Shown piece by piece: positions 8,491 through 16,865 of a stretch of 40,346 nucleotides of DNA (position 1 is its first letter; the number at the start of each line of letters is the position of its first letter). Origin of the DNA: an uncultured Brachyspira sp. (lineage in GTDB: Bacteria > Spirochaetota > Brachyspiria > Brachyspirales > Brachyspiraceae); contig CALXXQ010000037.1 in the NCBI GenBank assembly GCA_944392715.1, positions 1-40,346 of the forward strand, given 5' to 3'. A program made the position numbers and the translations under genes. The notes beneath the pieces are model-generated. The model worked only from the letters and a program-made list of their open reading frames with translations. It had not been told where the DNA came from and searched no databases.

Positions 8491-8525
8491 TGAACAAAAA
8501 ATATTTATTTATGATATTATTATAA
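8490..8525 (+). pseudogene. Start of a third copy (leader-peptide remnant)
   Basis: A second TAATG junction at 8488-8492 opens MNKKYLFMILL and stops at once. It resembles the signal-peptide start of the CsgG-ankyrin gene and of its first relic. It looks like what remains of a further tandem copy after deletion. Confidence 0.5.
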
Positions 8526-8553
8526 TATAAAAAAATTATATAAGGAGTAATTT

Positions 8554-9417
8554 ATGAATATTGAAAATGCTATAGCTTTAAGCGATTGTTCTTTTGGGTT
8601 TAAAGTACGATATTTTATAGGTTTCTTGATAAAAACATCTGTATTATTTTCTATATCAATGTTTATTTTTCTTTTAAAAAAATTATTTTCAGATGGATCC
8701 GTAAGTGGAATTATAATCGTAGGAACAATTGTATTGATTTGGTGCATTGTATATACTGGATTTTATATTATTACGGAAGGTATATTGGCACAGGTAATAG
8801 CAGGATTTATAGTATCTATTATAGGAAGTATATTAACATTTATATTTCCGCCATTAGGTATAGTTATTGCCATAATAGGTTTTTTTATGATTATAAAGCA
8901 GATTATGGATATAGTAAAATTAATACCTCTTCTTATATTAGGTTTTTTCTTATTCTTAATGATATTTGACAGTGAAGTTATACATTTTATTTTTAATGAG
9001 ATTATAATATTGCCTGGAAAATATATAGATATAAGCATAATGACAAATACTATTAATAGTTTATTAATTGAAAAAGAAATTAATTTACATCTTCCAAATA
9101 AAATATTTATAAGTTATCCTAATATAGTATATATGTTCTTATCATTAATTATAGCACTTAATTTAGGATTTAAATATAGATTAAAAGACGCTATATTCAG
9201 ACAATGCGTAATATTTATGGCTATACCTATAGCTATAATAATATGTCTATTAATAGCACTTATAGTAGAAAGTGTTGCAAATTCTTTAAGTAATTCATTA
9301 TTCCAACCTTCTAATATACAAGCTTCAAGTATGCATGAAGGTAAAATTTGGATTAATTCTTATACAAGGGGAGATGGAACTTTTGTGTCTGGACACTGGA
9401 GAGGATTACCTAAATAA
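8554..9417 (+). CDS. Polytopic membrane protein with C-terminal TRGDGTFVSGHWRG motif
   Basis: The 287-residue protein has about seven hydrophobic segments (roughly residues 20-42, 50-77, 83-120, 122-142, 180-200, 215-240), no charged catalytic cluster, and a short soluble tail. The tail ends WINSYTRGDGTFVSGHWRGLPK, which recalls a short YxRSDGTYV-x-x-H-R motif common at the ends of bacterial envelope proteins. An AAGGAG ribosome site precedes the ATG. I do not recognise the transmembrane family. It lies downstream of the CsgG-ankyrin relics and converges with the symporter gene. Function unknown. Confidence 0.7.
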   Translation: MNIENAIALSDCSFGFKVRYFIGFLIKTSVLFSISMFIFLLKKLFSDGSVSGIIIVGTIVLIWCIVYTGFYIITEGILAQVIAGFIVSIIGSILTFIFPPLGIVIAIIGFFMIIKQIMDIVKLIPLLILGFFLFLMIFDSEVIHFIFNEIIILPGKYIDISIMTNTINSLLIEKEINLHLPNKIFISYPNIVYMFLSLIIALNLGFKYRLKDAIFRQCVIFMAIPIAIIICLLIALIVESVANSLSNSLFQPSNIQASSMHEGKIWINSYTRGDGTFVSGHWRGLPK

Positions 9418-9422
9418 ATATT

Positions 9423-9449
9423 ATTGCATGGAGTATTAATCCCTGCAAT
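9423..9449. terminator. Hairpin between convergent genes
   Basis: ATTGCATGG pairs with CCCTGCAAT with a single mismatch around a nine-base loop, and AT-rich runs lie on both sides. The position between two convergent stop codons suggests a bidirectional terminator, though no long T tract is present. Confidence 0.55.
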
Positions 9450-9467
9450 ATAAATTTATATTATAAT

Positions 9468-10874
9468 TTATTTATCATCCCATTGAGTTACAGCATCATC
9501 TGTTTTTAATTCTTCTATTAAGTTTTTATTGAATGTAGGTTCTTTATGTTCTTTTAACTGACTTACATAATGTTTAGTAAGTAAGTATACAGGTTTATTA
9601 AGTATTATCATTACTATGATATTTAATAAAGCCATAAAGCCCATAAACATATCTCCTGCTCCCCATATAGTTTTGAATTCAGCCAATGAACCTGCAAATA
9701 CCATTGCTATAGTCATAAGCCCTACTATTAAATAAGATACGAAATTATCTTTTACAGCAGCAGCACCAGTTTTTATATAGAAGAAATTTCCTAATATAGA
9801 ACTGTATGAGAAGAATAATATACATACTGTAATAAATATAGAACCAAAACTACCCAAATGTGATTCCATAGCATATTGGAATAAATTAATACCTTCCATA
9901 TTTTTTACTTCTTTCATAGCTTCAGGAGATAATAGAAGTATGAATCCAGAAATAGAACATATTAATATAGTATCAGTAAATACTGAAAACATCTGTATTA
10001 AACCTTGTTTGCAAGGATGAGAAGTATGAGCGGCAGCAGCAGCATGAGGAGCTCCTCCCATACCAGCCTCATTTGAGAATAAGCCTCTTTTTAATCCGTT
10101 TGAAATTGTAATTCCTATAGCACCTCCGAAAATAGCACTAGGTTTGAAAGCCTGTACAAATATATTTTGAAATGCTAAAGGTACTGAAGGTAAATTACTG
10201 AAAAATATGAAAAGCCCTATCAATATATAAGGTATTGCCATAACAGGAACTATGAATACACATGCATGAGTTATAGTCTCTCTCTTTTTACTGAATAATA
10301 TTATTCCTGTGATTATTGTTAATACAACAGCAGTTACAATAAATGACACATTATATTTTGATAAAGCATTTGATATTGTATTAGCCTGTACGCCGTTAAA
10401 AGTTGTATATGTGAATATCATACATAAAGCAAATAATATTGCTAGTACAGGTTTTTTTAATCTGCTTTTTATATAGAAAGAAGCTCCTCCTATAAATTTT
10501 CCTTGAGAATCTTTTTCTTTATAAAGCTGAGCTAATGTACTTTCTGAAAAAGCCAAGCTTCCTCCTAAAAGCGCCATTATCCACATCCAAAATAAAGCAC
10601 CAGGTCCGCCTGCTGAAACTGCAGTCATAACTCCTGTAATATTTCCTGTACCAACTCTTGAAGCTGTACTTATACAAAAACTTACAAAACCTGAAACCCC
10701 ATCTCCCTTTTCATGTCTAGAAAATAGAAGTTTTAAAGCATGTATTGAATGCGAAATTTGTATTCCTTTTAATCTTATAGTAAAGAAAACAGAAATAACA
10801 AAAAATACTGCCAATAATAAATAACCATACATTACATTATTGGTATTTGTTATTATACTATTAATAATTTCCAT
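9468..10874 (-). CDS. Alanine/glycine:cation symporter (AGCS family)
   Basis: This 468-residue inner-membrane transporter couples uptake of alanine or glycine to sodium (or protons). The family signature appears at about residues 75-98, GTGNITGVMTAVSAGGPGALFWMW. Further typical pieces are NGLKRGLFSNEAGMGGAPHAAAAAHTSHPCKQGL and the late RLKGIQ-type N-terminal helix end. About ten hydrophobic helices are visible across the full family length. An AAAGGA ribosome site lies 7 bases before the ATG. It stands alone on the minus strand after the TPR gene; the 68-base gap between them shows no terminator. The family is certain; the preferred substrate is inferred. Confidence 0.93.
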   Translation of the reverse strand: MEIINSIITNTNNVMYGYLLLAVFFVISVFFTIRLKGIQISHSIHALKLLFSRHEKGDGVSGFVSFCISTASRVGTGNITGVMTAVSAGGPGALFWMWIMALLGGSLAFSESTLAQLYKEKDSQGKFIGGASFYIKSRLKKPVLAILFALCMIFTYTTFNGVQANTISNALSKYNVSFIVTAVVLTIITGIILFSKKRETITHACVFIVPVMAIPYILIGLFIFFSNLPSVPLAFQNIFVQAFKPSAIFGGAIGITISNGLKRGLFSNEAGMGGAPHAAAAAHTSHPCKQGLIQMFSVFTDTILICSISGFILLLSPEAMKEVKNMEGINLFQYAMESHLGSFGSIFITVCILFFSYSSILGNFFYIKTGAAAVKDNFVSYLIVGLMTIAMVFAGSLAEFKTIWGAGDMFMGFMALLNIIVMIILNKPVYLLTKHYVSQLKEHKEPTFNKNLIEELKTDDAVTQWDDK

Positions 10875-10942
10875 TTTTTATTCCTTTATATAGTATTTTT
10901 TGATTATACTATAAATATAGATTTTTGTATATATATTTATAA

Positions 10943-12142
10943 TTATATGTTTAAGTTTTCTAATCTTTTTACAACTTCACTTCTTTTCTTCATATATCTG
11001 TCATATAGTACAGGATTAGGTTTTTCATTATTAATAATATATAGATTATAATTAATAGCTTCTAGAAGTTTAGTATAATAAATTTGAGAATTATATTTAT
11101 CTCCCAAATTATAATATATTAAAGCCAATTCTTCAATTGCTTCATCATCATTTTTATTTATATTAATTATTTTTTTTAAATATTCTATCACAAGATTTCC
11201 ATTTTCATTCATATTTGATTTCAATATATATACAGCATCTTTTATCAAATCTATATCTTTATCATAAATTTCTATTGATTTATTATAATATTTAATAGCA
11301 TTATTATAATCATTTTTTAATATATAAGCCTTAGCCAATTTTTCATAATATATATAATTATATTTTCTTATTTCTATAGCTTTAAGATAATTTTCTATAC
11401 TTTTTTCTATATCATCAGGATTTACATTAACTTTGTATTTGCTGTAATAAAAATCTCCGAAAGCAGCCATAGAATAATGATTATTTTTATCCAAAAGTTT
11501 TATCGTATTATCAGCTATTATTCCAATATCATTTATAGTGGTATTATCACCTTTATCTACTAAATATTCTAAATAATCAATATTAAAATAAATATTATCT
11601 TTATAAAAATTAAAAAAAAGCTTATAAGTATCTGCATTATTTATATTATTAGTGATATCATTTACTTTTTTTGTATAATATCCTATAAGAGAAATATATT
11701 CATCTTCATTTATAAGCTTATAATTTTTATATGAAGAATATGAATATATATGTTCTAGAACTTCATTTACAGCTTCAAAGAATTTATCTTCTTTATAAAA
11801 GATATTTTTTTCAAACCATTCATTAGGTTTTTCTTTATTATATATGATATAATTAAATATAAATCCTTTTTTATATTCATAGATATTATATGCAATTGAT
11901 ATATCTGCATTATTATTAATTGTAAGTTCTTTTATTTTTGATTTTATTTTTTGATAGCTATTATATTCATTAAATGGTACTAAATAAAAATCAGAATATA
12001 AAAATAAATTTTTTCTTATGATATCTTGTGCGGCATATAACGTGTAATTATCAGAAAAATCAGTTTTAAAAATGATAATTCTTTTTTGAGCAAAAGATAT
12101 GCTGCTTATAATAAAAAATATAAATAGTAATTTCTTTATCAT
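10943..12142 (-). CDS. Secreted TPR-repeat protein
   Basis: The 399-residue protein has a signal peptide (MIKKLLFIFFIISSISFA). A periplasmic domain of about 120 residues with a strand-rich start (KRIIIFKTDFSDNYTLYAAQDII) follows. That start could be a divergent nucleotide- or peptide-binding, CsgG-like alpha/beta fold, but I cannot place it. From about residue 225 there are tetratricopeptide repeats: SIENYLKAIEIRKYNYIYYEKLAKAYILKNDYNNAIKYYNKSIEIYD and ALIYYNLGDKYNSQIYYTKLLE. TPRs mediate protein contacts. No ribosome site is obvious. It ends 68 bases before the symporter gene and may be transcribed with it. Specific function unknown. Confidence 0.75.
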   Translation of the reverse strand: MIKKLLFIFFIISSISFAQKRIIIFKTDFSDNYTLYAAQDIIRKNLFLYSDFYLVPFNEYNSYQKIKSKIKELTINNNADISIAYNIYEYKKGFIFNYIIYNKEKPNEWFEKNIFYKEDKFFEAVNEVLEHIYSYSSYKNYKLINEDEYISLIGYYTKKVNDITNNINNADTYKLFFNFYKDNIYFNIDYLEYLVDKGDNTTINDIGIIADNTIKLLDKNNHYSMAAFGDFYYSKYKVNVNPDDIEKSIENYLKAIEIRKYNYIYYEKLAKAYILKNDYNNAIKYYNKSIEIYDKDIDLIKDAVYILKSNMNENGNLVIEYLKKIININKNDDEAIEELALIYYNLGDKYNSQIYYTKLLEAINYNLYIINNEKPNPVLYDRYMKKRSEVVKRLENLNI

Positions 12143-12240
12143 ATTTAAACAATATACAATATAAATATTAAAAAATCTATACTTGTATTTTATTTTGCAA
12201 CATTATATTATAATAAAAAAAAATTCTATTAGGAGATTAT

Positions 12241-13086
12241 ATGGCTACTATTTTAGACGGAAGAGAATTATCAAAGAAAATAAAAGAAAGAATAAAAAAA
12301 GAAGTAGAGCTTTTTGATAAAAAACCTAGAATAGATTTTTTATATTTTGAAGATGATAAGTCTACAGAGGTTTATTTTACAAGAGCTAAGAAGCAGGCTG
12401 AAAATGTAGGAATTATAGGTTCTCTTCATAATCTTCCTATAAATACATCAGAAAAAGATTTTTTAACTTTAATAGAATATCTAAATAAAGAGAAAGAAAC
12501 AAGTGCAATAATGGTTCAAATGCCTTTACCAAAGCATATAAGCAAAAAAAATGTTTATGAAACTATTTCAATAGAAAAAGATGTTGATGCTATATCTCAT
12601 GTTAATTTGGGAAGAATATTTATAGGGGATAGTAACTTGGTTCCTTGTACTGCTAAAAGTGCTTTTGCTTTAATAGAAGAATCAGGAATAAAAGTGGAAG
12701 GTGCTAATGCTGTTGTGATTGGAAGAAGCGAAATAGTTGGAAAGCCTTTAGCTCATTTGCTTTTACAAAAATCTGCCACTGTAACAATAGCTCATTCAAA
12801 AACACAAAATTTAAAAGAGATATGTAAAAAAGCTGATATATTATGCGTATCTATTGGTAAGTCAGAGTTTATTACAGGAGATTATATAAAAGAAGGGGCT
12901 GTTGTTATAGATATAGGTATAAATGTACAGGATGATGGTTCTTTGAAAGGAGATGTTAATTTTGAAGAGGCATCAAAAATTGCTTCATATATTACTCCTG
13001 TTCCTAATGGGGTAGGAAGCGTAACTGTTGCTATGCTTTTGGATAATTTAGTATATCTTCATAAAAACATCATTAATAAAAATTAA
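12241..13086 (+). CDS. folD: Divergent methylenetetrahydrofolate dehydrogenase/cyclohydrolase
   Basis: The 281-residue FolD homologue aligns without gaps to the E. coli enzyme through most of its length. Matching blocks are VQMPLPKHI (92-100), KDVDA (113-117), VPCT (134-137), VVIGRSEIVGKPLAHLLL (158-175), GAVVIDIGIN and SYITPVPNGVGSVTVAML. FolD interconverts methylene-, methenyl- and formyl-tetrahydrofolate in the cytosol. Tyr45 of the YxxxK catalytic pair is present, but the lysine position (49) is Ala. Lysines are found at 50 and 51. DVDG reads DVDA, PCTPxG reads PCTAKS and GGVGPMT reads NGVGSVT. A strong AGGAG ribosome site is present. Whether both activities remain is open; it may be the only FolD or a specialised one. 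Confidence 0.9.
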   Translation: MATILDGRELSKKIKERIKKEVELFDKKPRIDFLYFEDDKSTEVYFTRAKKQAENVGIIGSLHNLPINTSEKDFLTLIEYLNKEKETSAIMVQMPLPKHISKKNVYETISIEKDVDAISHVNLGRIFIGDSNLVPCTAKSAFALIEESGIKVEGANAVVIGRSEIVGKPLAHLLLQKSATVTIAHSKTQNLKEICKKADILCVSIGKSEFITGDYIKEGAVVIDIGINVQDDGSLKGDVNFEEASKIASYITPVPNGVGSVTVAMLLDNLVYLHKNIINKN

Positions 13087-13123
13087 TTAAACACACTATA
13101 TTAAAAAAAATAGGGCTTTCTCT

Positions 13124-13561
13124 ATGGAAATAATTTTTGCATTATTATCATCTATATTTGCATCTCTTACAGCGATACTTATAAAAATAGGTTTGGTAGG
13201 AATTAATTCAAATTTGGCAACGGCAATAAGAACTATTATAATATTGCTAATGTCTTGGATTATAGTTTTTTATACTAATTCTGTAAATTCAATAAGTACT
13301 ATAGAGACTATAAAGAATCTAAGTACAAAAAATATTATTTTTATAGTATTATCAGGTATTGCTACAGGTTTATCTTGGCTTTTTTATTTTAAGGCTTTAC
13401 AGATTGGAAATGTTAATAAGGTTATAGTTATAGATAAGCTTTCAATAGTTTTTACTATAATACTGGCTGCAATATTTTTAAAGGAATCTATAAATATAAA
13501 AGTTATTGCTGGTGTACTTCTTATAATTGCTGGTACATTGATAATTACTTTCCAATCATGA
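13124..13561 (+). CDS. Half-size EamA (DMT superfamily) transporter
   Basis: The 145-residue protein consists of about five membrane helices and a single EamA unit. It starts IIFALLSSIFASLTAILIKIGL and ends in the typical FTIILAAIFLKESINIKVIAGVLLIIAGTLII. Full EamA exporters carry two such units, so this one must dimerise or pair with another half. The ALQIGNVNKVIVIDKLSIVF segment before the last two helices is characteristic. It starts 37 bases after folD with only a weak AGGG ribosome site and is probably cotranscribed with folD. The substrate is unknown. The nested palindromic repeat follows about 20 bases downstream. Confidence 0.85.
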   Translation: MEIIFALLSSIFASLTAILIKIGLVGINSNLATAIRTIIILLMSWIIVFYTNSVNSISTIETIKNLSTKNIIFIVLSGIATGLSWLFYFKALQIGNVNKVIVIDKLSIVFTIILAAIFLKESINIKVIAGVLLIIAGTLIITFQS

Positions 13562-13582
13562 GAAAATTCATAATATAAATCA

Positions 13583-13796
13583 AGCTAGGGCGGGTGTTAA
13601 CATTTATATAAAGATATAAAAAATTAAGAAGCAGAAATTTCAAAAATAAGTTATTAAGAATAAAGGGCGGGGAATTAGAATAGATTTTTAATTTATTTCT
13701 AATCCCCACCCTCTAGTCTTATAATATAAATCTGTAATTTTAACTTTTAATTCTTTTTTATTTAAATAGAAATATTAACTCCCACCCTAAGCTTTT
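13583..13796. repeat. Nested palindromic repeat, copy R1 (complete)
   Basis: This copy shows the family plan of four G/C blocks in A-B-B'-A' order. A is GCTAGGGCGGGTGTTAACAT at 13584, B is AAGGGCGGGGAATTAGA at 13663, B' is TCTAATCCCCACCCTC at 13698, and A' is TTAACTCCCACCCTAAGC at 13775. A pairs with A' and B with B', with AT-rich spacers of about 60 bases. It fills the gap between the EamA gene and the NfeD gene and contains no ORF. Confidence 0.85.
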
Positions 13797-13914
13797 ATTA
13801 TATTTTCTATGCTATTTAAATACTTAAAATATTATAGCCTTAAATTCTTGCTTGAAAAAAATATAACTTATACTAAAATAATATTATATCTTATTATAAA
13901 AGAGAGCTGGGTTC

Positions 13915-15249
13915 ATGAAAAAAATTAATAATATATTTATAATGCTTTTTTTGAGCATTTTTATTTTTTCTAATTATCTTTATTCAAAAGACAGCAAAGT
14001 TTATGTAATAAAGAAGCAGGAATTTCAAGAAATAAATAGATGGTATGCAGGATATATAAAGAAGGCAATAGATAAAGCCTATGATGATAAAGCTGATTTA
14101 ATTATATTAGAGCTTGATACTCCTGGCGGATTAGTTTCTTCAGCATTATCTATTAAAAGTTATATTATGGATAGTCAAGTTCCAGTAATAGTTTATATTA
14201 ATAAGAATGCTTTATCTGCTGGTGCTTTAATATCATTAAGTGCTAAAGAGATTTATATGTCAGACGGCAGTGTAATAGGAGCAGCTACACCTGTTTATTT
14301 AAATGGAAATGAACCTAAAAAGGCAGGTGAAAAAGAGGTTAGTGCTATGCGTGCTGCTATGAGATCATCTGCTGAATCTTCAAAAAAGAATATAAGAGCT
14401 GCTGAGGCTATGGTTGATGAAACTATAGTTTTAAATAAAAAAGAAGACGGCATTGATTTAGATGATAAAACTTTATTAACATTAAGTGCTGATGAAGCAG
14501 TTAAAATAAATATTGCAGATAAGAAGGCTAATTCTATAAATGAAATATTAGAATTAAAAAATATTGAAAATGCTGAGATAATAAACATAGAAGAAGAAAG
14601 CTATGATTCAGTATTGAAATTTCTGCTTAATCCTTTTGTTTTAAGTATTATAATGTCTATAGGAATAGCTGGAATATATCTTGAGATAAAAACTCCTGGT
14701 TTTGGTGTTGGCGGTGTAACAGCAATAATAGCTTTTGCTGTATTTTTCTTTGCTCAGTTTTTTTCAGGAAGCAGCAGTTTTTTAGCTCCTGCAATATTTA
14801 TACTTGGTATTGTACTTCTTGGAGTTGAAATATTTCTCATACCTGGTTTTGGTGTTACTGGGGTGCTTGGTATAATAGGAATTGTAGCTGGTATATTTAT
14901 GTCATTTGGAATACATAATATAGCTGTTGCTGTTTTTGTATTATTTATATCTTTAATTATAGATATTATTCTTATAATCTTAATTGCAAGATTTATGACA
15001 AAATCTAAAGAGTTCAAAAATAAAATAACATTAGACAGTGACACTTCAGGATATCATTCAAGTATTTCTTATGATGATCTTCTTGGCAAAGAGGGTATAG
15101 CTGAAACTTTTTTTAGACCTTCAGGATATATAGTAATAGAAGGCAAAAAATATGATGCCGTTAGTGAAGGCGAGTTCATAGATAAAGGCAGCAATTTAAA
15201 GGTTGTACTTGTGGAAGGAAACAGAATAGTAGTAAAAAAATACAATTAA
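13915..15249 (+). CDS. NfeD-family membrane-bound serine protease (ClpP-class)
   Basis: The 444-residue long-form NfeD (stomatin operon partner) has a signal segment (1-24). A ClpP-like protease domain covers about 28-225, with LDTPGGLV (68-74), the nucleophile Ser101 in NALSAGALIS and a candidate base Lys140 in EKEVSAMRAAMRSSAE. A block of four to five membrane helices lies around 237-365, and a small C-terminal NfeD beta-barrel (LLGKEGIAETFFRPSGYIVIEGKKYDAV) ends the protein. The family cleaves hydrophobic membrane peptides such as stomatin tails. No stomatin/SPFH gene is adjacent here. The gene has only a weak GAGAG ribosome site. A strong terminator follows. Confidence 0.92.
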   Translation: MKKINNIFIMLFLSIFIFSNYLYSKDSKVYVIKKQEFQEINRWYAGYIKKAIDKAYDDKADLIILELDTPGGLVSSALSIKSYIMDSQVPVIVYINKNALSAGALISLSAKEIYMSDGSVIGAATPVYLNGNEPKKAGEKEVSAMRAAMRSSAESSKKNIRAAEAMVDETIVLNKKEDGIDLDDKTLLTLSADEAVKINIADKKANSINEILELKNIENAEIINIEEESYDSVLKFLLNPFVLSIIMSIGIAGIYLEIKTPGFGVGGVTAIIAFAVFFFAQFFSGSSSFLAPAIFILGIVLLGVEIFLIPGFGVTGVLGIIGIVAGIFMSFGIHNIAVAVFVLFISLIIDIILIILIARFMTKSKEFKNKITLDSDTSGYHSSISYDDLLGKEGIAETFFRPSGYIVIEGKKYDAVSEGEFIDKGSNLKVVLVEGNRIVVKKYN

Positions 15250-15255
15250 GTTTAT

Positions 15256-15295
15256 GCTGGAAATTATTAAATATTAATTTCCAGCTTTATTTATT
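15256..15295 (+). terminator. Rho-independent terminator after the NfeD gene
   Basis: GCTGGAAATTA and TAATTTCCAGC form a perfect 11-bp stem around an eight-base loop, followed by TTTATTTATTA. It lies six bases after the stop codon. Confidence 0.88.
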
Positions 15296-15373
15296 ACTAT
15301 TATTCAGCATATAATTATCCTTTAAATAAATCAGGTGTTTACATAATATATTAATTAAGGTAAAAAATATATT

Positions 15374-15622
15374 TTAAGCTAAAGAACTAAAAGCTCTTAC
15401 AGAAGAGATATCTATTCTTAGCTGAAGAACATATCTTTTTCCATCACGTCCTATAGCATATGTATATCTGCTTGAAAGAGGAGACATGCCGCTTCCTTGC
15501 TGACTTATTTTTTGTATATTAGTAGGGTTTGGCTGAACCTGAGTATTTTCTTTCGGAGCAGGTGTTGTTTGTACTTGCATAGTCTGCTGTATATTATTAT
15601 TGTTTATTCTATTGATAGTCAT
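15374..15622 (-). CDS. Small Gln/Asn-rich protein with SprA-like motif
   Basis: The 82-residue protein is preceded by an excellent AAAGGAG ribosome site, which supports its being real. The first 45 residues are low-complexity (Asn, Gln, Thr, Pro) and probably disordered. The end reads YTYAIGRDGKRYVLQLRIDISS. This recalls the YAVGPDGKRYAVGGEVSID signature of the much larger SprA-related family of putative metalloproteases, but the HExxH region is absent. It could be a truncated member or a small protein sharing the motif. It has no signal peptide. It is transcribed alone, convergent with the NfeD gene. Function unknown. Confidence 0.6.
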   Translation of the reverse strand: MTINRINNNNIQQTMQVQTTPAPKENTQVQPNPTNIQKISQQGSGMSPLSSRYTYAIGRDGKRYVLQLRIDISSVRAFSSLA

Positions 15623-15879
15623 ACTAATAACTCCTTTTTTTAGTAATTAACTGTTAATATTAACGGTAATATAAAAAAAAGCTTAACTATTATTTTATAT
15701 TATTGATTTTATATTATGATTATTTAAATATACTGCGACATTTTTTGTCATGTATTTAAGATATAATATTTAACTTTTATTTTATAATTAATATTTTTTA
15801 AATATTTTATATAATTTCTTGATTTTTTGATTAAAATGTTATAGCCTATTAGTATGTAATAAAATATAGGGGCAATTCT

Positions 15880-16422
15880 ATGAGTAAAAAACTTCCTCTA
15901 ATAGTTCTAAGCACAGCAATAATCACAGTATCAGCAGCATTGGTAGTATTAAGAAGAAAAAGCAATGATGGTGAATTTCATATAAAAAGTTATGACGGTA
16001 AATTTGATATAATGTTTGATAAAGAATGGAAATTGTCTAAAACGAAAAATGAATTAAATGAAAATTCTAATTTAGAGGCAATTAATAATAAAAATGGCGT
16101 ATGTTTTATAATGTTTTCTAAAAATAAAGATGAGTTAAATAATATTAATTTAGATGAATATAATGATAGTATTTTAAGCAGTATTAAAGGAGAAAATATT
16201 ATTGCTTCTAATAAAATAAAAATTAATAATAAAGAATTCCATATGACAGAATTTGATTCTTATTATGAGAATATGTTAGTTCATTATATTTTATATACTT
16301 TAGAAACAGAAAATTATTATCATCAGGTTATGACAGCTTTAATAAGCAATAATATAAAAAATGATTATAAAAAGCAATGCAGACAAATAAATAATATTTT
16401 ATCTACAATAAGAGAATTATAA
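15880..16422 (+). CDS. Membrane-anchored hypothetical protein
   Basis: The 180-residue protein has an N-terminal hydrophobic anchor (residues 4-24, LPLIVLSTAIITVSAALVVL) followed by Arg-Arg-Lys, so the rest is exported and tethered. The soluble part (YDGKFDIMFDKEWKLSK ... NNKNGVCFIMFSKNKDEL ... NKIKINNKEFHMTEFDSYYENMLVHYILYTLETENYYHQVMTAL) has the strand order of small PsbP/DcrB-like domains that bind outer-envelope partners. That comparison is by pattern only. An AGGGG ribosome site is present. The next gene starts eight bases after the stop, so the two form an operon. Confidence 0.65.
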   Translation: MSKKLPLIVLSTAIITVSAALVVLRRKSNDGEFHIKSYDGKFDIMFDKEWKLSKTKNELNENSNLEAINNKNGVCFIMFSKNKDELNNINLDEYNDSILSSIKGENIIASNKIKINNKEFHMTEFDSYYENMLVHYILYTLETENYYHQVMTALISNNIKNDYKKQCRQINNILSTIREL

Positions 16423-16429
16423 TATATAA

Positions 16430-16861
16430 ATGATAAGAAATGTAATAATATTTTTTTTAATTATTTATACATATGTTTCAGCTGAACAGAAAATATTTGT
16501 ATCAACTAGACTTAAAGGAAATAATCTTCGTAAAGAAATTCTTAAATGGGTAAAGAATGAGGCGGGGAATAATAAATTCAGCAGCTATGATAATGGATCA
16601 GTTTATTTATTTTTTGTTTCTACTAATGTAATTGAGAATAATTCCTTATGTTTTGATATAAACTTTCATTTGGAATACGATAAGTTTATAGTAGATTTTT
16701 CTAATATAAAATTATTAGATAATGATACAGGAGATACTAAAGATTTAAAATTCAGTACTTGGGAGACTCTCACAAATAGCGGATGGTTCAAAGAGTATAA
16801 TGAAATAATATCTAGAATAATAGAAGAGCTTGAAGAGCTTGTTAGCAAGAAAGATACATAA
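16430..16861 (+). CDS. Small secreted hypothetical protein
   Basis: The 143-residue protein has a signal peptide (MIRNVIIFFLIIYTYVSA) and a mature domain of about 125 residues. The mature domain contains alternating strands (SVYLFFVSTNVI, CFDINFHLEYDKFIVDFSNIKLL) and a C-terminal helix rich in Glu. The layout resembles TBP-like-fold domains such as DUF4468, but the similarity is only suggestive. It is cotranscribed with the preceding membrane-anchored protein and its end lies five bases from the convergent ferritin-like gene. Function unknown. Confidence 0.6.
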   Translation: MIRNVIIFFLIIYTYVSAEQKIFVSTRLKGNNLRKEILKWVKNEAGNNKFSSYDNGSVYLFFVSTNVIENNSLCFDINFHLEYDKFIVDFSNIKLLDNDTGDTKDLKFSTWETLTNSGWFKEYNEIISRIIEELEELVSKKDT

Positions 16862-16865
16862 TATT

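Noticed and set aside
14295..15044. Two minus-strand frames inside the NfeD gene
   Set aside because: They are antisense to conserved coding sequence with no family resemblance; they are shadow frames.
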